A stretch of DNA of 64,000 bases, taken from the NCBI RefSeq assembly GCF_001898575.1, contig NZ_MKUD01000003.1, forward strand, positions 62,001 through 126,000, written 5' to 3'. Below, piece after piece: positions 56,343 to 64,000 of this stretch. The notes beneath the pieces are model-generated. The model did not search any database. It was not told the DNA's origin and saw only the letters and a program-made list of their open reading frames with translations. Made by a program: the position numbers and the translations under genes. This DNA is from Spirosoma sp. 48-14 (GTDB lineage Bacteria > Bacteroidota > Bacteroidia > Cytophagales > Spirosomataceae). Position 1 is the first letter of the stretch. Each line of letters opens with the position of its first letter.

Positions 56343-56936
56343 ATGACTCGACTCATCAATGCTATTTTCCGACTGGTTCTGATTGCTGTTGTGGTAGCCG
56401 GACTGATTGCCATTTGGGAGCAGATCCGGGGGAATAGTCTGTTGAGCCGCTTCCGAAAAGGTGATCGCACGACGCAAAGCATTGTCCTGAAAGAAGTAAT
56501 CTCGCTGGGTAAGCTGGAACTGGTGAAATACACCTTTAAGGATATTGTGGAGCATGAGCAGGTCAACACCTTTCTGCCGAATGCGAATGCTATTCTGATT
56601 GTGGAAGGTGAAGCAACAGGTTGTATCGACTTAACGAAGATTACAGCTACCGACGTGACTGCCGATGGTGATTCGGTAACGGTCCGACTACCTGAACCGG
56701 AACTCTGTACCTGGAAAATCAATCATGATCGATCACGGGTTTATGATACGCGCTTTTCGTTCCTGGACCAGTCTCAACTGGTAAGCGATGCCTACCGAAA
56801 AGCGGAGCATCAGGTCAAAGAATCGGCACTCAGCAGTGGCATTCTGGAACAAACCCGCCAGAATGCCAATCAGATCTTACGCCCTACATTAGAGCGTATT
56901 TCAGGAAAGAAAGTAGGACTAATCTTTCGGAAGTAA
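56343..56936 (+). CDS. DUF4230 protein
   Basis: A 197-residue protein with one N-terminal hydrophobic segment (about 8-24), then the DUF4230 beta-alpha pattern: QSIVLKEVISLGKLELVKYTFKDIVE, cited in part, and a strand with GCIDLTKI. A C-terminal charged helical stretch (SDAYRKAEHQVKE and on) follows. No function is established. It lies about 100 bases downstream of hemA on the same strand. Confidence 0.82.
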   Translation: MTRLINAIFRLVLIAVVVAGLIAIWEQIRGNSLLSRFRKGDRTTQSIVLKEVISLGKLELVKYTFKDIVEHEQVNTFLPNANAILIVEGEATGCIDLTKITATDVTADGDSVTVRLPEPELCTWKINHDRSRVYDTRFSFLDQSQLVSDAYRKAEHQVKESALSSGILEQTRQNANQILRPTLERISGKKVGLIFRK

Positions 56937-56944
56937 ATTTTTCC

Positions 56945-57034
56945 CGACTTAATACGTTTGTAACGCGGGTGGAAACTCGCGATTTTTAACCGAATAGCGC
57001 GGGTTTCCACCCGCGTTACAAACGCATTAAGCCG
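56945..57034. repeat. 36-bp inverted repeat with GTAACGCGGG core
   Basis: Arms 56945-56980 and 56999-57034 pair with three mismatches in 36. The core GTTTGTAACGCGGGTGGAAA is GC-rich, unlike the other elements. Located between convergent genes. Confidence 0.85.
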
Positions 57035-57040
57035 AAAAAC

Positions 57041-57448
57041 CTATTCATTCAACTTATACCACTGAATGTCTTTCAACGGAGCGCGTCGAAACGTAGCTTT
57101 AGACTCCATTGAGGACGGTCCGTAATATTTCTCGAGATAGTCTAGAACCACTTTTTCCGATTCACCCAGGTCCCACAGTTTGTGATATTTCTGCATCCAG
57201 CGGATACGTTCCTGCCAGCCCGCTCGGGTAAATCGATGCTGTAGAATGAGTTTCGACGAATGGCAGGCCGTACACTGTGCCTTCACCATCATTAGATTGG
57301 CGTCAGCCACAAGCCCGCTTTCAGCGTCGATTTTCAACGTATCCAGATTGACAACAGAATCGGTGGTAGTTTTCGGGTTCTGAACACGGAAACTCGACGT
57401 TCCTATCAGAACAGCTCCAACAAAGAAAAGTATGCTTATTGCTTTCAT
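57041..57448 (-). CDS. monohaem cytochrome c-like subunit of the sulfite-oxidase pair
   Basis: A 135-residue protein with an N-terminal signal or anchor. The haem attachment site is CTACH (Cys59, Cys62, His63). Sequence after it is helical and basic with possible axial Met86 in RWMQKYH. The gene follows the molybdoenzyme gene with only four bases between them, so the two are co-translated, as in SorAB-type sulfite dehydrogenases. The cytochrome probably takes electrons from the Moco site in the periplasm. Confidence 0.88.
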   Translation of the reverse strand: MKAISILFFVGAVLIGTSSFRVQNPKTTTDSVVNLDTLKIDAESGLVADANLMMVKAQCTACHSSKLILQHRFTRAGWQERIRWMQKYHKLWDLGESEKVVLDYLEKYYGPSSMESKATFRRAPLKDIQWYKLNE

Positions 57449-57451
57449 CGT

Positions 57452-58708
57452 CTATACAACCGATTTAACCGCAATCCGATGGCAGGCATTATTCAGATAA
57501 CCGCCCGGATTCCATTGCGGAATAACCATCGGCTGTGTAACCCCACTAGTATCCGTTGCCCGTACCCACACTTCATAATACCCCGCCTGCGGGAACGTGA
57601 TCTCCGCTGACCAGTGCTGCCAGGCCAGTCGATTTTTAGGCGGTTGGAGTTTTGCTTTCTGCCAGGTTGCTCCATAATCGATCGATGTATGCACATCCGC
57701 CACCATCCGATCGCCTGCCCACGCATGACCGCGCAGAGCAAGCGGCTTTTTCAGATCGAACATTGCGCCTGTTTTAGGATACGTAATGAGCGATTTAACG
57801 GGCATCGATTCTATAATGCGGAAATTTTCGGGCGTTTCGGCAATTTTCTCGCCCGGCTGTACAGGACGAATCGGCATCCGGTAACTATGCCCTTCCATTT
57901 TGGCCCCATCATGTTCCTTGTTTCGCACGGAGATGGTATGTAGCCACTTTCCGGATACCGACGCTGGCCAGCCGCCCACCACCAGCCGGAGCGGATAGCC
58001 GTGTACCAACGGAATATCTTTGCCGTTTACGGCCCAGGCAATTAACGTTTCGGCCTCAAGGGCTTTTTTTATGGGTACTCCCCGCGAAATAGCTACTTTG
58101 GTCGGGTCCTGACTCAAGTGCGGGTCTTTACCATAGTAACCGATGTAAACGGCATCATCTTTGAGACCCACGTCGGCCAGAATATCCTTCAGACGAACGC
58201 CTGTCCACTCGGCACAGCTAACAGCCCCCTGATCCCAGGGATTACCCGTTGTTTGCGGTTCGTACCCAGCGCGTCCGTTCCCACCGCATTCCAGCACGAG
58301 CTGATACGTATGGACTGGAAATCGCTTTTTAAGGTCGTTGAGGGTGTATGTTTTTGTTGATTTCACCGACTCTCCCTTAATCGTCAGCGTCCAGGTATCT
58401 GGGTTGATAGGCTCTGAAGGGATCAAGCCATTATTCCGCACGAACATTTTTTCGACGGGCGTAATGGCATCATCAAGCTGGTGGATAGGTGCTTCGACAT
58501 TCCAGGGCTTATCGCCCAGTACTTTCATATCTGGAACTTTCCCTTTAAGTGGGTCATACTCAAAAGCCAGCGGGGTATAATATGGAGGAATTTGATCGGC
58601 GAAAACGATGTGGGTACCAACCAGAGTGGTTAGCGTTGCCAGAGCACTTTTCTGGAGGAATCCCCGTCGATCATGGATCTGCTTTTTCATGGCATCAGTT
58701 TTGTTCAT
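57452..58708 (-). CDS. periplasmic sulfite oxidase-family molybdoenzyme
   Basis: A 418-residue SUOX-type protein. The chosen ATG at 58708 opens a twin-arginine signal (DRRGFLQKSAL, Arg14-Arg15), so export is by Tat after cofactor loading. Moco-ligand Cys141 sits in LVLECGGNGRAGYEP; the C-terminal half has the Mo-co dimerisation domain with GHAWAGDRMV and YEVWVRATDTSG. The adjacent c-type cytochrome suggests electron transfer to the respiratory chain. Oxidation of sulfite to sulfate is the best guess; a different substrate such as a sulfoxide is possible. Confidence 0.9.
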   Translation of the reverse strand: MNKTDAMKKQIHDRRGFLQKSALATLTTLVGTHIVFADQIPPYYTPLAFEYDPLKGKVPDMKVLGDKPWNVEAPIHQLDDAITPVEKMFVRNNGLIPSEPINPDTWTLTIKGESVKSTKTYTLNDLKKRFPVHTYQLVLECGGNGRAGYEPQTTGNPWDQGAVSCAEWTGVRLKDILADVGLKDDAVYIGYYGKDPHLSQDPTKVAISRGVPIKKALEAETLIAWAVNGKDIPLVHGYPLRLVVGGWPASVSGKWLHTISVRNKEHDGAKMEGHSYRMPIRPVQPGEKIAETPENFRIIESMPVKSLITYPKTGAMFDLKKPLALRGHAWAGDRMVADVHTSIDYGATWQKAKLQPPKNRLAWQHWSAEITFPQAGYYEVWVRATDTSGVTQPMVIPQWNPGGYLNNACHRIAVKSVV

Positions 58709-58940
58709 GTAAAAGTAACGCTCCGGTTGGCTATACCGTAGTGCATAACCGAATACAATTTTTTCAGTACGAAGAAAAAAAGTACCAAAGGCTGTATGCC
58801 AGTATGTTATAACCCTCATGAATTTGTGCCATGGCCATATACAAAGTATTCAGGGAGGCTGTAGCGTATTTAACAGTTTTTAAAGAATATAGTATCTGAA
58901 AAAAGCGTTTTGCCATAAATCTATAATTGCTCAATGAGCT

Positions 58941-59501
58941 ATGAATACGATTCCTACTTCCGTTAAAAATGGCGATCTGCTGATTGCTGAGCCATTCATG
59001 GGTGATACTAACTTTGACCGCAGCGTAGTCCTGGTTTGCGAGCATAATCAGGCGGGAACGTTTGGCCTTGTACTGAATCAGCAAACCGATATTCACCTGA
59101 GCGATGTGATTGACGATATCCACGTCGATTTACCCTTATTTGTCGGAGGTCCCGTACAGCAGAATACCCTACATTTCATCCACCGCCGACCCGATCTGAT
59201 CGACGGCTCGATTCGGGTTCTGGATGGACTTTACTGGAGTGGCGATTTCGAGCAGATTAAACAAGCCGTCAATCTGGGAACGCTTACCGAACGCGACGCC
59301 CGCTTTTTTATTGGCTATTCAGGCTGGAGTGAAGGTCAGTTAGATGCAGAGCTTGTACAGAAAGCCTGGATTGTGAGCCGCACAAATGCCAGCTTCCTAT
59401 TCGATACGCCAACGAAAGAGTTTTGGCGCGGTGTTCTCAAACGTATGGGGGGCGAATACAAATCCATTGCTCATTATCCCGTCGATCCCCGACTTAATTA
59501 A
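58941..59501 (+). CDS. YqgE/AlgH family protein
   Basis: A 186-residue member of the YqgE/AlgH family with the markers GDLLIAEPFMGDTNFDRSVVLV, cited in part, then HNQAGTFGLVLNQ and the conserved GGPVQQNTLHFIHRRPDL and FIGYSGWSEGQLDAEL. Structures of the family are known but the biochemical role is not. Full length. It precedes the PorT-like gene on the same strand. Confidence 0.93.
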   Translation: MNTIPTSVKNGDLLIAEPFMGDTNFDRSVVLVCEHNQAGTFGLVLNQQTDIHLSDVIDDIHVDLPLFVGGPVQQNTLHFIHRRPDLIDGSIRVLDGLYWSGDFEQIKQAVNLGTLTERDARFFIGYSGWSEGQLDAELVQKAWIVSRTNASFLFDTPTKEFWRGVLKRMGGEYKSIAHYPVDPRLN

Positions 59502-59630
59502 CATTTTTTGACAGTCTACCCACCAGGCAAACAGGGGCATCTTAACTTTTTTTCACCAATTTTGTACCGGTCCGACGTTTCGGATAAAAAAACGTTATCG
59601 AAAGGGGTCACTTCCTTTCCATCGTCCCGT

Positions 59631-60242
59631 ATGCACAGTTATCGATTACTCCTTTTTATCGTTTTAGTAACCTCATCGGCGTTAACCCAGGCGCAAAGCA
59701 ATAAGCCCATAGGTGGTCATTTTGGCTTGAAAGTGGGGGCATCGTTCACGCAGATTGCCATTTCAGGAACTACTGCCAACATCCCTCACCGAACCTTACA
59801 ACCGCATTTGGGTGCGATGTACCGGTATCGGTATAATCACTGGGTCGTTCAACCCGAAGTCCTGCTGTCTATTCGAGGTGGTAATTTTCAGCAAGAGCAA
59901 AGTAACGGTAGCCGCACGACAACGGCTGTATCGTACTACTATGCCAGCCTACCACTGATGCTAGGCTACATACCGACCGAGGGACTTACAATACAGGCTG
60001 GCCCTGAATTCAGTTACGCGCTCAATGCTGGGCAAACGGGCGGCCCTGGCGTAAATAATGACCTGGGGATAGCGGCAGGCGTCCACTACGATTTTCTGGA
60101 TATGCTGCATAATTTCAGCCTGCACGCCCGGTTTATTTACGGCCTTACCAACGTATCGCCTGAAGCTACAGCTTCCTACTACAATCGGAACCTCCAGATT
60201 TCGATGGTGTACAATCTATTTCCGAAAAAGAAGAAGAAATAA
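59631..60242 (+). CDS. PorT-like outer membrane beta-barrel protein
   Basis: A 203-residue protein. The ATG at 59631 (MHSYRLLLFI) opens a signal peptide ending near TQAQ; the frame is open upstream to 59508 without signal. The remainder shows eight amphipathic strands with Gly/aromatic pattern (GGHFGLKVGASFTQI, YRYRYNHWVVQPEVLL, IQAGPEFSYALN, HARFIYGLTN) and ends in a Lys-rich tail KKKKK. This is typical of PorT/OMP_b-brl_2 barrels. Some PorT members are linked to type IX secretion, but this gene has no such neighbour here. Confidence 0.85.
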   Translation: MHSYRLLLFIVLVTSSALTQAQSNKPIGGHFGLKVGASFTQIAISGTTANIPHRTLQPHLGAMYRYRYNHWVVQPEVLLSIRGGNFQQEQSNGSRTTTAVSYYYASLPLMLGYIPTEGLTIQAGPEFSYALNAGQTGGPGVNNDLGIAAGVHYDFLDMLHNFSLHARFIYGLTNVSPEATASYYNRNLQISMVYNLFPKKKKK

Positions 60243-60251
60243 ATTTATAGC

Positions 60252-60350
60252 AGAAGTGAGGAGTTAGGAGCGAGGAGAGAGAATGGCTGACGCGCGAAAT
60301 CTGTAGATGCGTCAGCCATTCTCTCTCCTCACTTCTCGCTCCTCACTTCT
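60252..60350. repeat. 42-bp inverted repeat upstream of nuoA
   Basis: Arms 60252-60293 and 60309-60350 match at 38 of 42 positions (AGAAGTGAGGAG and GAGGAGAGAGAATGGCTGACGC as conserved ends). It lies between two same-strand genes, 13 bases before nuoA, so it may end the PorT-like transcript or affect nuoA translation. C-poor left arm, like the other elements. Confidence 0.87.
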
Positions 60351-60362
60351 AACACAAAAGAC

Positions 60363-60830
60363 ATGCTTTCCGACTTCGGCGTCATTCTGTTATTTATCGT
60401 GGCTGCGTTCGCCTTCATTGCCATCGTGCTTTTTGTGGCCCGTCTGCTACGACCAAACCGACCGAATGTGGAAAAAAATAGTACATACGAGTCGGGTGAA
60501 GAACCCGTTGGCAATGCCAATGTACAGTTCAATATTCGCTTCTACGTTGTAGCTCTGGTATTTGTCCTGTTCGATGTTGAACTAGTCTTTCTGTTTCCAT
60601 GGGCAACCGTATTTGGTCAGGAACGACTCATACGCGAAACGGGTGGCCTCTGGGGCTGGTTCGCGCTTACAGAAGCGATTCTGTTTGTCGTCATTCTGGC
60701 ATTAGGGTTGGCCTATGTATGGGCCAAAGGCTACCTCGACTGGGTAAAGCCGCAACCGAAACTTCCTACTACCGAAACCAAAGTACCAGCGCATTTGTAT
60801 GAACAGGTAAACGAGCGCTATAAACGGTGA
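60363..60830 (+). CDS. nuoA: NADH-quinone oxidoreductase subunit A
   Basis: A 155-residue membrane subunit of complex I. Three membrane helices (about 5-26, 60-85, 95-118) and the typical loop [20 protein letters not shown] followed by [17 protein letters not shown]. The C-terminal polar tail is somewhat longer than in short NuoA forms. The stop overlaps a GTG start of the next gene (GTGA), a gene that is not part of complex I; nuoB follows it. Confidence 0.95.
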   Translation: MLSDFGVILLFIVAAFAFIAIVLFVARLLRPNRPNVEKNSTYESGEEPVGNANVQFNIRFYVVALVFVLFDVELVFLFPWATVFGQERLIRETGGLWGWFALTEAILFVVILALGLAYVWAKGYLDWVKPQPKLPTTETKVPAHLYEQVNERYKR

Positions 60831-61384
60831 AGCCTTTTACCCCACTCTACTTTTGGCTGGTCCTTTTAATTAGTAGTTCAGTATCAGGCACCTTACAGGC
60901 TCAAAAACTTACGCTTGATGTATACCGGGCAAAAGTGGTTACTTACACGGGCGAACGCTATCGTGGCTTGCTGGAAGATTTGACCGATACCGAACTGCTC
61001 CTGAGCGACCAGCATGGCCACCGAATCGATGAGGAAATTCCTTTACGAGAGATTCGCAAGGTGGTGATTCGGCGGACGAGTAAAAAGAGCGCCATCATTA
61101 CTGGATCAATTATCGGTGGACTGGCCGCAGGTTTTGCCTCCTACAAATCCCTTCAGCGCAACCAGCCCAGTAGTGCCATCAATTACGGAATAACGTTAAC
61201 CTTCGCTGCGGCTGGTGGTGCAGCCGCCGGTCTGGTAGTAGGCTCATTCGTCAATAATTTGTCGAGTCGAAGCATTCGTCCGCTGGACCTGTCCAACCCG
61301 GAGCTTAGTTTGTACCGTCAGTTGGAACCGTTTACCGTTCGTTATCAGCAGGATCTATTTAATCGCATTCCCCAAACACGCTAA
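60827..61384 (+). CDS. unknown secreted or membrane protein between nuoA and nuoB
   Basis: A 185-residue protein starting with GTG in a GTGA overlap with nuoA. The N-terminal signal ends near LQAQ; residues 27-85 are beta-rich with charged turns, as in small SH3-like domains of other Bacteroidota surface proteins ([28 protein letters not shown]). A Gly/Ala-rich hydrophobic region (about 88-140: [28 protein letters not shown]) follows and should be one or two membrane segments. The C-terminus is polar. No known complex I role; it is unusual that it interrupts nuoA and nuoB. Confidence 0.75.
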   Translation: MKPFTPLYFWLVLLISSSVSGTLQAQKLTLDVYRAKVVTYTGERYRGLLEDLTDTELLLSDQHGHRIDEEIPLREIRKVVIRRTSKKSAIITGSIIGGLAAGFASYKSLQRNQPSSAINYGITLTFAAAGGAAAGLVVGSFVNNLSSRSIRPLDLSNPELSLYRQLEPFTVRYQQDLFNRIPQTR

Positions 61385-61388
61385 TTCG

Positions 61389-61883
61389 ATGAACTCTCCA
61401 TCCGTATCCAATAAATCAGGCGAAGCCAGTGTAATCCTGATGCGTTCAGAAGATTTGCTAAACTGGTCGCGGGAGAAATCGCTTTGGCCACTAACCTTTG
61501 GGCTGGCCTGCTGTGCCATTGAAATGATGGGCGCCATGGCTTCCAATTACGATCTTGAACGGTTTGGCATTTTTCCACGCCCTTCCCCTCGTCAGTCCGA
61601 TATTATGATTGTGTCGGGTACAGTAACTTATAAAATGGCCGACCGAATCCGGCGATTGTATGAGCAGATGGCCGAACCACGGTATGTAATCTCAATGGGT
61701 TCCTGCTCTAATTGTGGAGGACCTTACTGGCAACATGGCTACCATGTAGTAAAAGGTGTCGACCGAATCATCCCGGTCGATGTATATGTTCCTGGCTGTC
61801 CCCCACGGCCCGAAGCGCTTATTGACGGCTTTTTGAAATTACAGGAAAAGATACGGACCGAGCATCCGCTACGAGACGCTTAA
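61389..61883 (+). CDS. nuoB: NADH-quinone oxidoreductase subunit B
   Basis: A 164-residue peripheral subunit carrying the N2 iron-sulfur cluster. The cluster Cys are Cys41 and Cys42 (LACCAIEMM), Cys106 (MGSCSNCGG) and Cys137 ([11 protein letters not shown]). Starts four bases after the stop of the inserted gene. No nuoC or nuoD follows: the next gene is an unrelated membrane protein, so the nuo operon is split. Confidence 0.97.
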   Translation: MNSPSVSNKSGEASVILMRSEDLLNWSREKSLWPLTFGLACCAIEMMGAMASNYDLERFGIFPRPSPRQSDIMIVSGTVTYKMADRIRRLYEQMAEPRYVISMGSCSNCGGPYWQHGYHVVKGVDRIIPVDVYVPGCPPRPEALIDGFLKLQEKIRTEHPLRDA

Positions 61884-61972
61884 TGGTTCAGCCAGGCTAC
61901 TGATGGAGTTTACGGGTTTGTTTGCGTTAGCCAGCAGGAAACGTTAAACTTGGCGTCTGAAACACTGTATCC

Positions 61973-62917
61973 GTGACGCCTATCAACCTATCTTTCCGAC
62001 AAACGCTTGGATCAACCCGACCGATAGGGCTGATCTACGGCATTACGCTGGTTCTCGGCTTAGTTGTTGCCCTGCCGTTTTATAGCACCTTACTTACCGA
62101 AGATCAGGATTCTCGGGCTTTCCTGAACCTGCTGAACGGATTTGATTATACCATCTATTCCGATTTTATGCAGCGCAGCCGGAAAGCGATTCTGCCCCTT
62201 ATCAGTGTGGGCCGATGGCTTGGAGCGCTATATCTGTTCTTAAGTATTTTTTTTGCAGGCGGTATTTTATTCCGGTTTTCGCAACCCACAGCCCGCTTCG
62301 ATACGGGTTTATTCTGGCAGGCCTGCACGCATTATTTTGGGCGTTTTCTGCGGCTCTTTGGCGTCACGTTGCTGTTTCTATTGATTGGTGCGGGTATTTG
62401 GCTGGTTGCAGGGTCGTTAGTCGCTATTGTGGCCGATGATGTCCTGACCGAGCGCGGTCAATTCTGGGTCGGGGCTGCTTTCTTTGCCTGTGCCGCTCTG
62501 ACCGGTACCCTTATCCTTTGCATTGGCGACTATGCCAAAGTATTGATGTTTCGGGAAGACAGCCATCAGGCTTTTAAATCGTTTGGGCAGGCTGGCCGGT
62601 TGGTGCTTGGCAGTATCCTTCGTACGTATGGCCTATACTGGTTATTCATCCTGATCGGAGCAGGTATGTTTGGCCTGTACTTTCTGATCGACGAAGCTAT
62701 ACTCATGAGCAACTGGATTACAATACTACTCATGTTTATCATTCAGCAGGCCATGATCTTTGGGCGTATCGGATTGAAGGTCTGGGCGCTGGGAACAGCC
62801 TATAACACCTACACGATTTTACCAAAGCCTGAACCGGTTTTGCGCATTAGCCGAACATTGATCCAGCACTCTGCTGCACCACCCAGCCACGAAACCTTCA
62901 CCGAATCGGTTGAGTGA
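61973..62917 (+). CDS. membrane protein of unknown function
   Basis: A 314-residue protein starting at GTG 61973. About seven hydrophobic segments (for example IYGITLVLGLVVALPF, LYLFLSIFFAGGILF, LFLLIGAGIWLVAG, WLFILIGAGMFGLYFL). Polar loops include DQDSRAFLNLLNGFDYTIYS and FREDSHQAFKSFGQ. Not assigned to a known transporter or enzyme family. The C-terminal 30 residues are soluble. It follows nuoB by 89 bases on the same strand and could be co-transcribed. Confidence 0.65.
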   Translation: MTPINLSFRQTLGSTRPIGLIYGITLVLGLVVALPFYSTLLTEDQDSRAFLNLLNGFDYTIYSDFMQRSRKAILPLISVGRWLGALYLFLSIFFAGGILFRFSQPTARFDTGLFWQACTHYFGRFLRLFGVTLLFLLIGAGIWLVAGSLVAIVADDVLTERGQFWVGAAFFACAALTGTLILCIGDYAKVLMFREDSHQAFKSFGQAGRLVLGSILRTYGLYWLFILIGAGMFGLYFLIDEAILMSNWITILLMFIIQQAMIFGRIGLKVWALGTAYNTYTILPKPEPVLRISRTLIQHSAAPPSHETFTESVE

Positions 62918-62946
62918 TACGTCGAAATACGACCCAATCGTTTCGG

Positions 62947-64000
62947 TCAAGAAAGCCCCCATTTTGTTAACAGAAGTACCGATACAACTGTATATACAGC
63001 CAGTACGGCGTAGGTTTTGATATTGGTCGATTCGGGAAAGGCTCTTATTAGCCCATATCCAATAAAAGGCCAGGGATGAATAAGGTAACGCTCGAAAAAT
63101 GGGTGATTTCCGCCTATAAACGCTTGAGATGCGATAAACAACGCAACAAAGGCAATAGAAAATACTAATCCCTTATCGACAAAACCTTCGGCCATTAGTA
63201 TCTGAAAAAGTTGTTGGATCACAATGACCAGGCTTACGAAACCTAAGGTGTAAACCACCAACAAACCCAGACTGATCGCTAGTTGGCCTTTAGCCATTAG
63301 CCAGCCCAAACCATGCTCAATTGGCCCACTAAAAACATCATTGACCGACTCCGGATCGCGCAGAAGATTAATCTGTAAAAGAGCCAAAATTAGCGCGAGC
63401 ATAAAGCTCCCAATCACGATCGATAGTGCAGACTTTAAATACCGAAAACCCGAAAGCCATACAATAGGAGCAATATAGATGCCCGTAAGTATGAATGCCG
63501 AAATGGGACGTAAGGCATTGAAACTGACCCCCGAACGCAGTTTAGACCACTGATGGAATAGTGGAGGGGTAAATCCTCCCCACAAACTAACCAGACCTGC
63601 CAAAGGCAATAAACTAATCCCAATCGATACGTAGAATAGTATACGGTGCGTTGTAAACGCTTTGACTCCGATCTGTCGATAGCGTTCCCAATCCTCTACC
63701 GCCAGCACTACAAACAGAGCAGGTAAAAGAGGGATGTAATAAAACCGGGCAATGGTTGTAAGACCCAGCAGGCAGCAGGCCAGAAAAAATGGGAAAAGCC
63801 GCTCAAGCCGTGAAACCGATAGCAGCAACAGGCCTGCAAACAAAAATACCAGTGAAGGCCCTTCGGTCATAACGGTTGAGACACTCAGGAAAAAGTAAGG
63901 GCAAACCAGCGTAAATACACTGGCAGCCAGTATTCTTCTCTGCCATACACCCGAAAAAGACCTAAGGTGAACATAAGTCGCTACAGCCAGCCCCGCCAGT
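62947..64000 (-). CDS. GT-C/ArnT-like membrane glycosyltransferase, N-terminus outside the window
   Basis: The minus-strand frame is open from 62947 to the right edge with no stop, more than 350 residues. An ATG at 63870 exists, but the frame upstream continues without a stop and reads as further membrane helices (LAGLAVATYVHLRSFSGVWQ, LVCPYFFLSVSTVMTEGPSL), which include the FLS-STVMTEGP line where GT-C enzymes have a conserved loop. The true start is therefore beyond 64000. It is related in type to the complete enzyme at 7541-9238. Function: probable polyprenyl-phosphate-sugar-dependent transfer, acceptor unknown. Confidence 0.7.
   Translation of the reverse strand, partial: LAGLAVATYVHLRSFSGVWQRRILAASVFTLVCPYFFLSVSTVMTEGPSLVFLFAGLLLLSVSRLERLFPFFLACCLLGLTTIARFYYIPLLPALFVVLAVEDWERYRQIGVKAFTTHRILFYVSIGISLLPLAGLVSLWGGFTPPLFHQWSKLRSGVSFNALRPISAFILTGIYIAPIVWLSGFRYLKSALSIVIGSFMLALILALLQINLLRDPESVNDVFSGPIEHGLGWLMAKGQLAISLGLLVVYTLGFVSLVIVIQQLFQILMAEGFVDKGLVFSIAFVALFIASQAFIGGNHPFFERYLIHPWPFIGYGLIRAFPESTNIKTYAVLAVYTVVSVLLLTKWGLS

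Overview
The window looks like chromosomal DNA of a Bacteroidota bacterium of the Cytophagales, most likely Spirosoma or a near relative. This is inferred from a GC content that looks near 50 percent, -7 boxes of the TAnnTTTG type, and the gene families present (PmoA-like DUF6807, DUF3857 transglutaminase pair, DUF4230, DUF2911, PorT-like barrel, HTH-less NtrC regulator). No rRNA, tRNA, CRISPR array or transposase was recognised.

Bases 1 to about 5600 are the right end of an integrated mobile element. It carries a compact, overlapping plus-strand cassette of membrane proteins: a coiled-coil membrane protein, a membrane-anchored SGNH hydrolase, a 59-residue hydrophobic protein, a membrane-anchored JAMM (JAB/MPN) metallopeptidase-like protein and a 76-residue hydrophobic protein. 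Then come an AT-rich gene bracketed by two near-identical terminators, a small lipoprotein and a tyrosine recombinase next to the pyrF terminator. This cassette is the least explained part of the window and the best candidate for an undescribed phage or integrative-element module.

Bases 5.7 to 20 kb hold pyrF, an rfbC-type epimerase, a GT39-like membrane glycosyltransferase, a DJ-1/PfpI protein, secreted proteins (an unassigned 524-residue protein, a PmoA-like protein, an LEA-14-like protein, two DUF3857/transglutaminase-like proteins of which one has lost its catalytic residues) and a GH39-like glycosidase. A GH16 endoglucanase follows at 20 to 21 kb.

Bases 21 to 29.6 kb on the minus strand form a trans-4-hydroxy-L-proline degradation operon: a TolB-like propeller, the DapA-like deaminase, the epimerase, the FAD oxidase, a DUF885 peptidase-like protein and 2-oxoglutarate semialdehyde dehydrogenase. 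Hairpins made of octamer repeats sit between its genes.

Bases 29.7 to 45 kb are mostly housekeeping: aat, proB-proA, an OmpH/Skp chaperone, rarA, an ECF sigma factor, adenine deaminase, a DUF5009-like acyltransferase, altronate dehydratase with an SDR dehydrogenase, a GNAT acetyltransferase, a DUF4234-like protein and uvrB. Next are a predicted small RNA with a near-ideal promoter and a solitary CdiA-CT-like nuclease-fold protein.

Bases 45 to 64 kb carry a DUF2911 protein, a CE1-like esterase divergent from a GH2 beta-galactosidase, an HTH-less sigma-54 activator, a LuxE-like protein, a lipoprotein, a histidine kinase, hemA, a DUF4230 protein, a periplasmic sulfite-oxidase-like molybdoenzyme with a c-type cytochrome, a YqgE/AlgH protein, a PorT-like barrel, nuoA and nuoB separated by an unrelated gene, a membrane protein and a truncated GT-C glycosyltransferase.

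A window-wide feature is a set of long intergenic inverted repeats built from low-complexity words. They lie at the 3' ends of genes, often supply the stop codons, and always have the G-rich, C-poor arm first.
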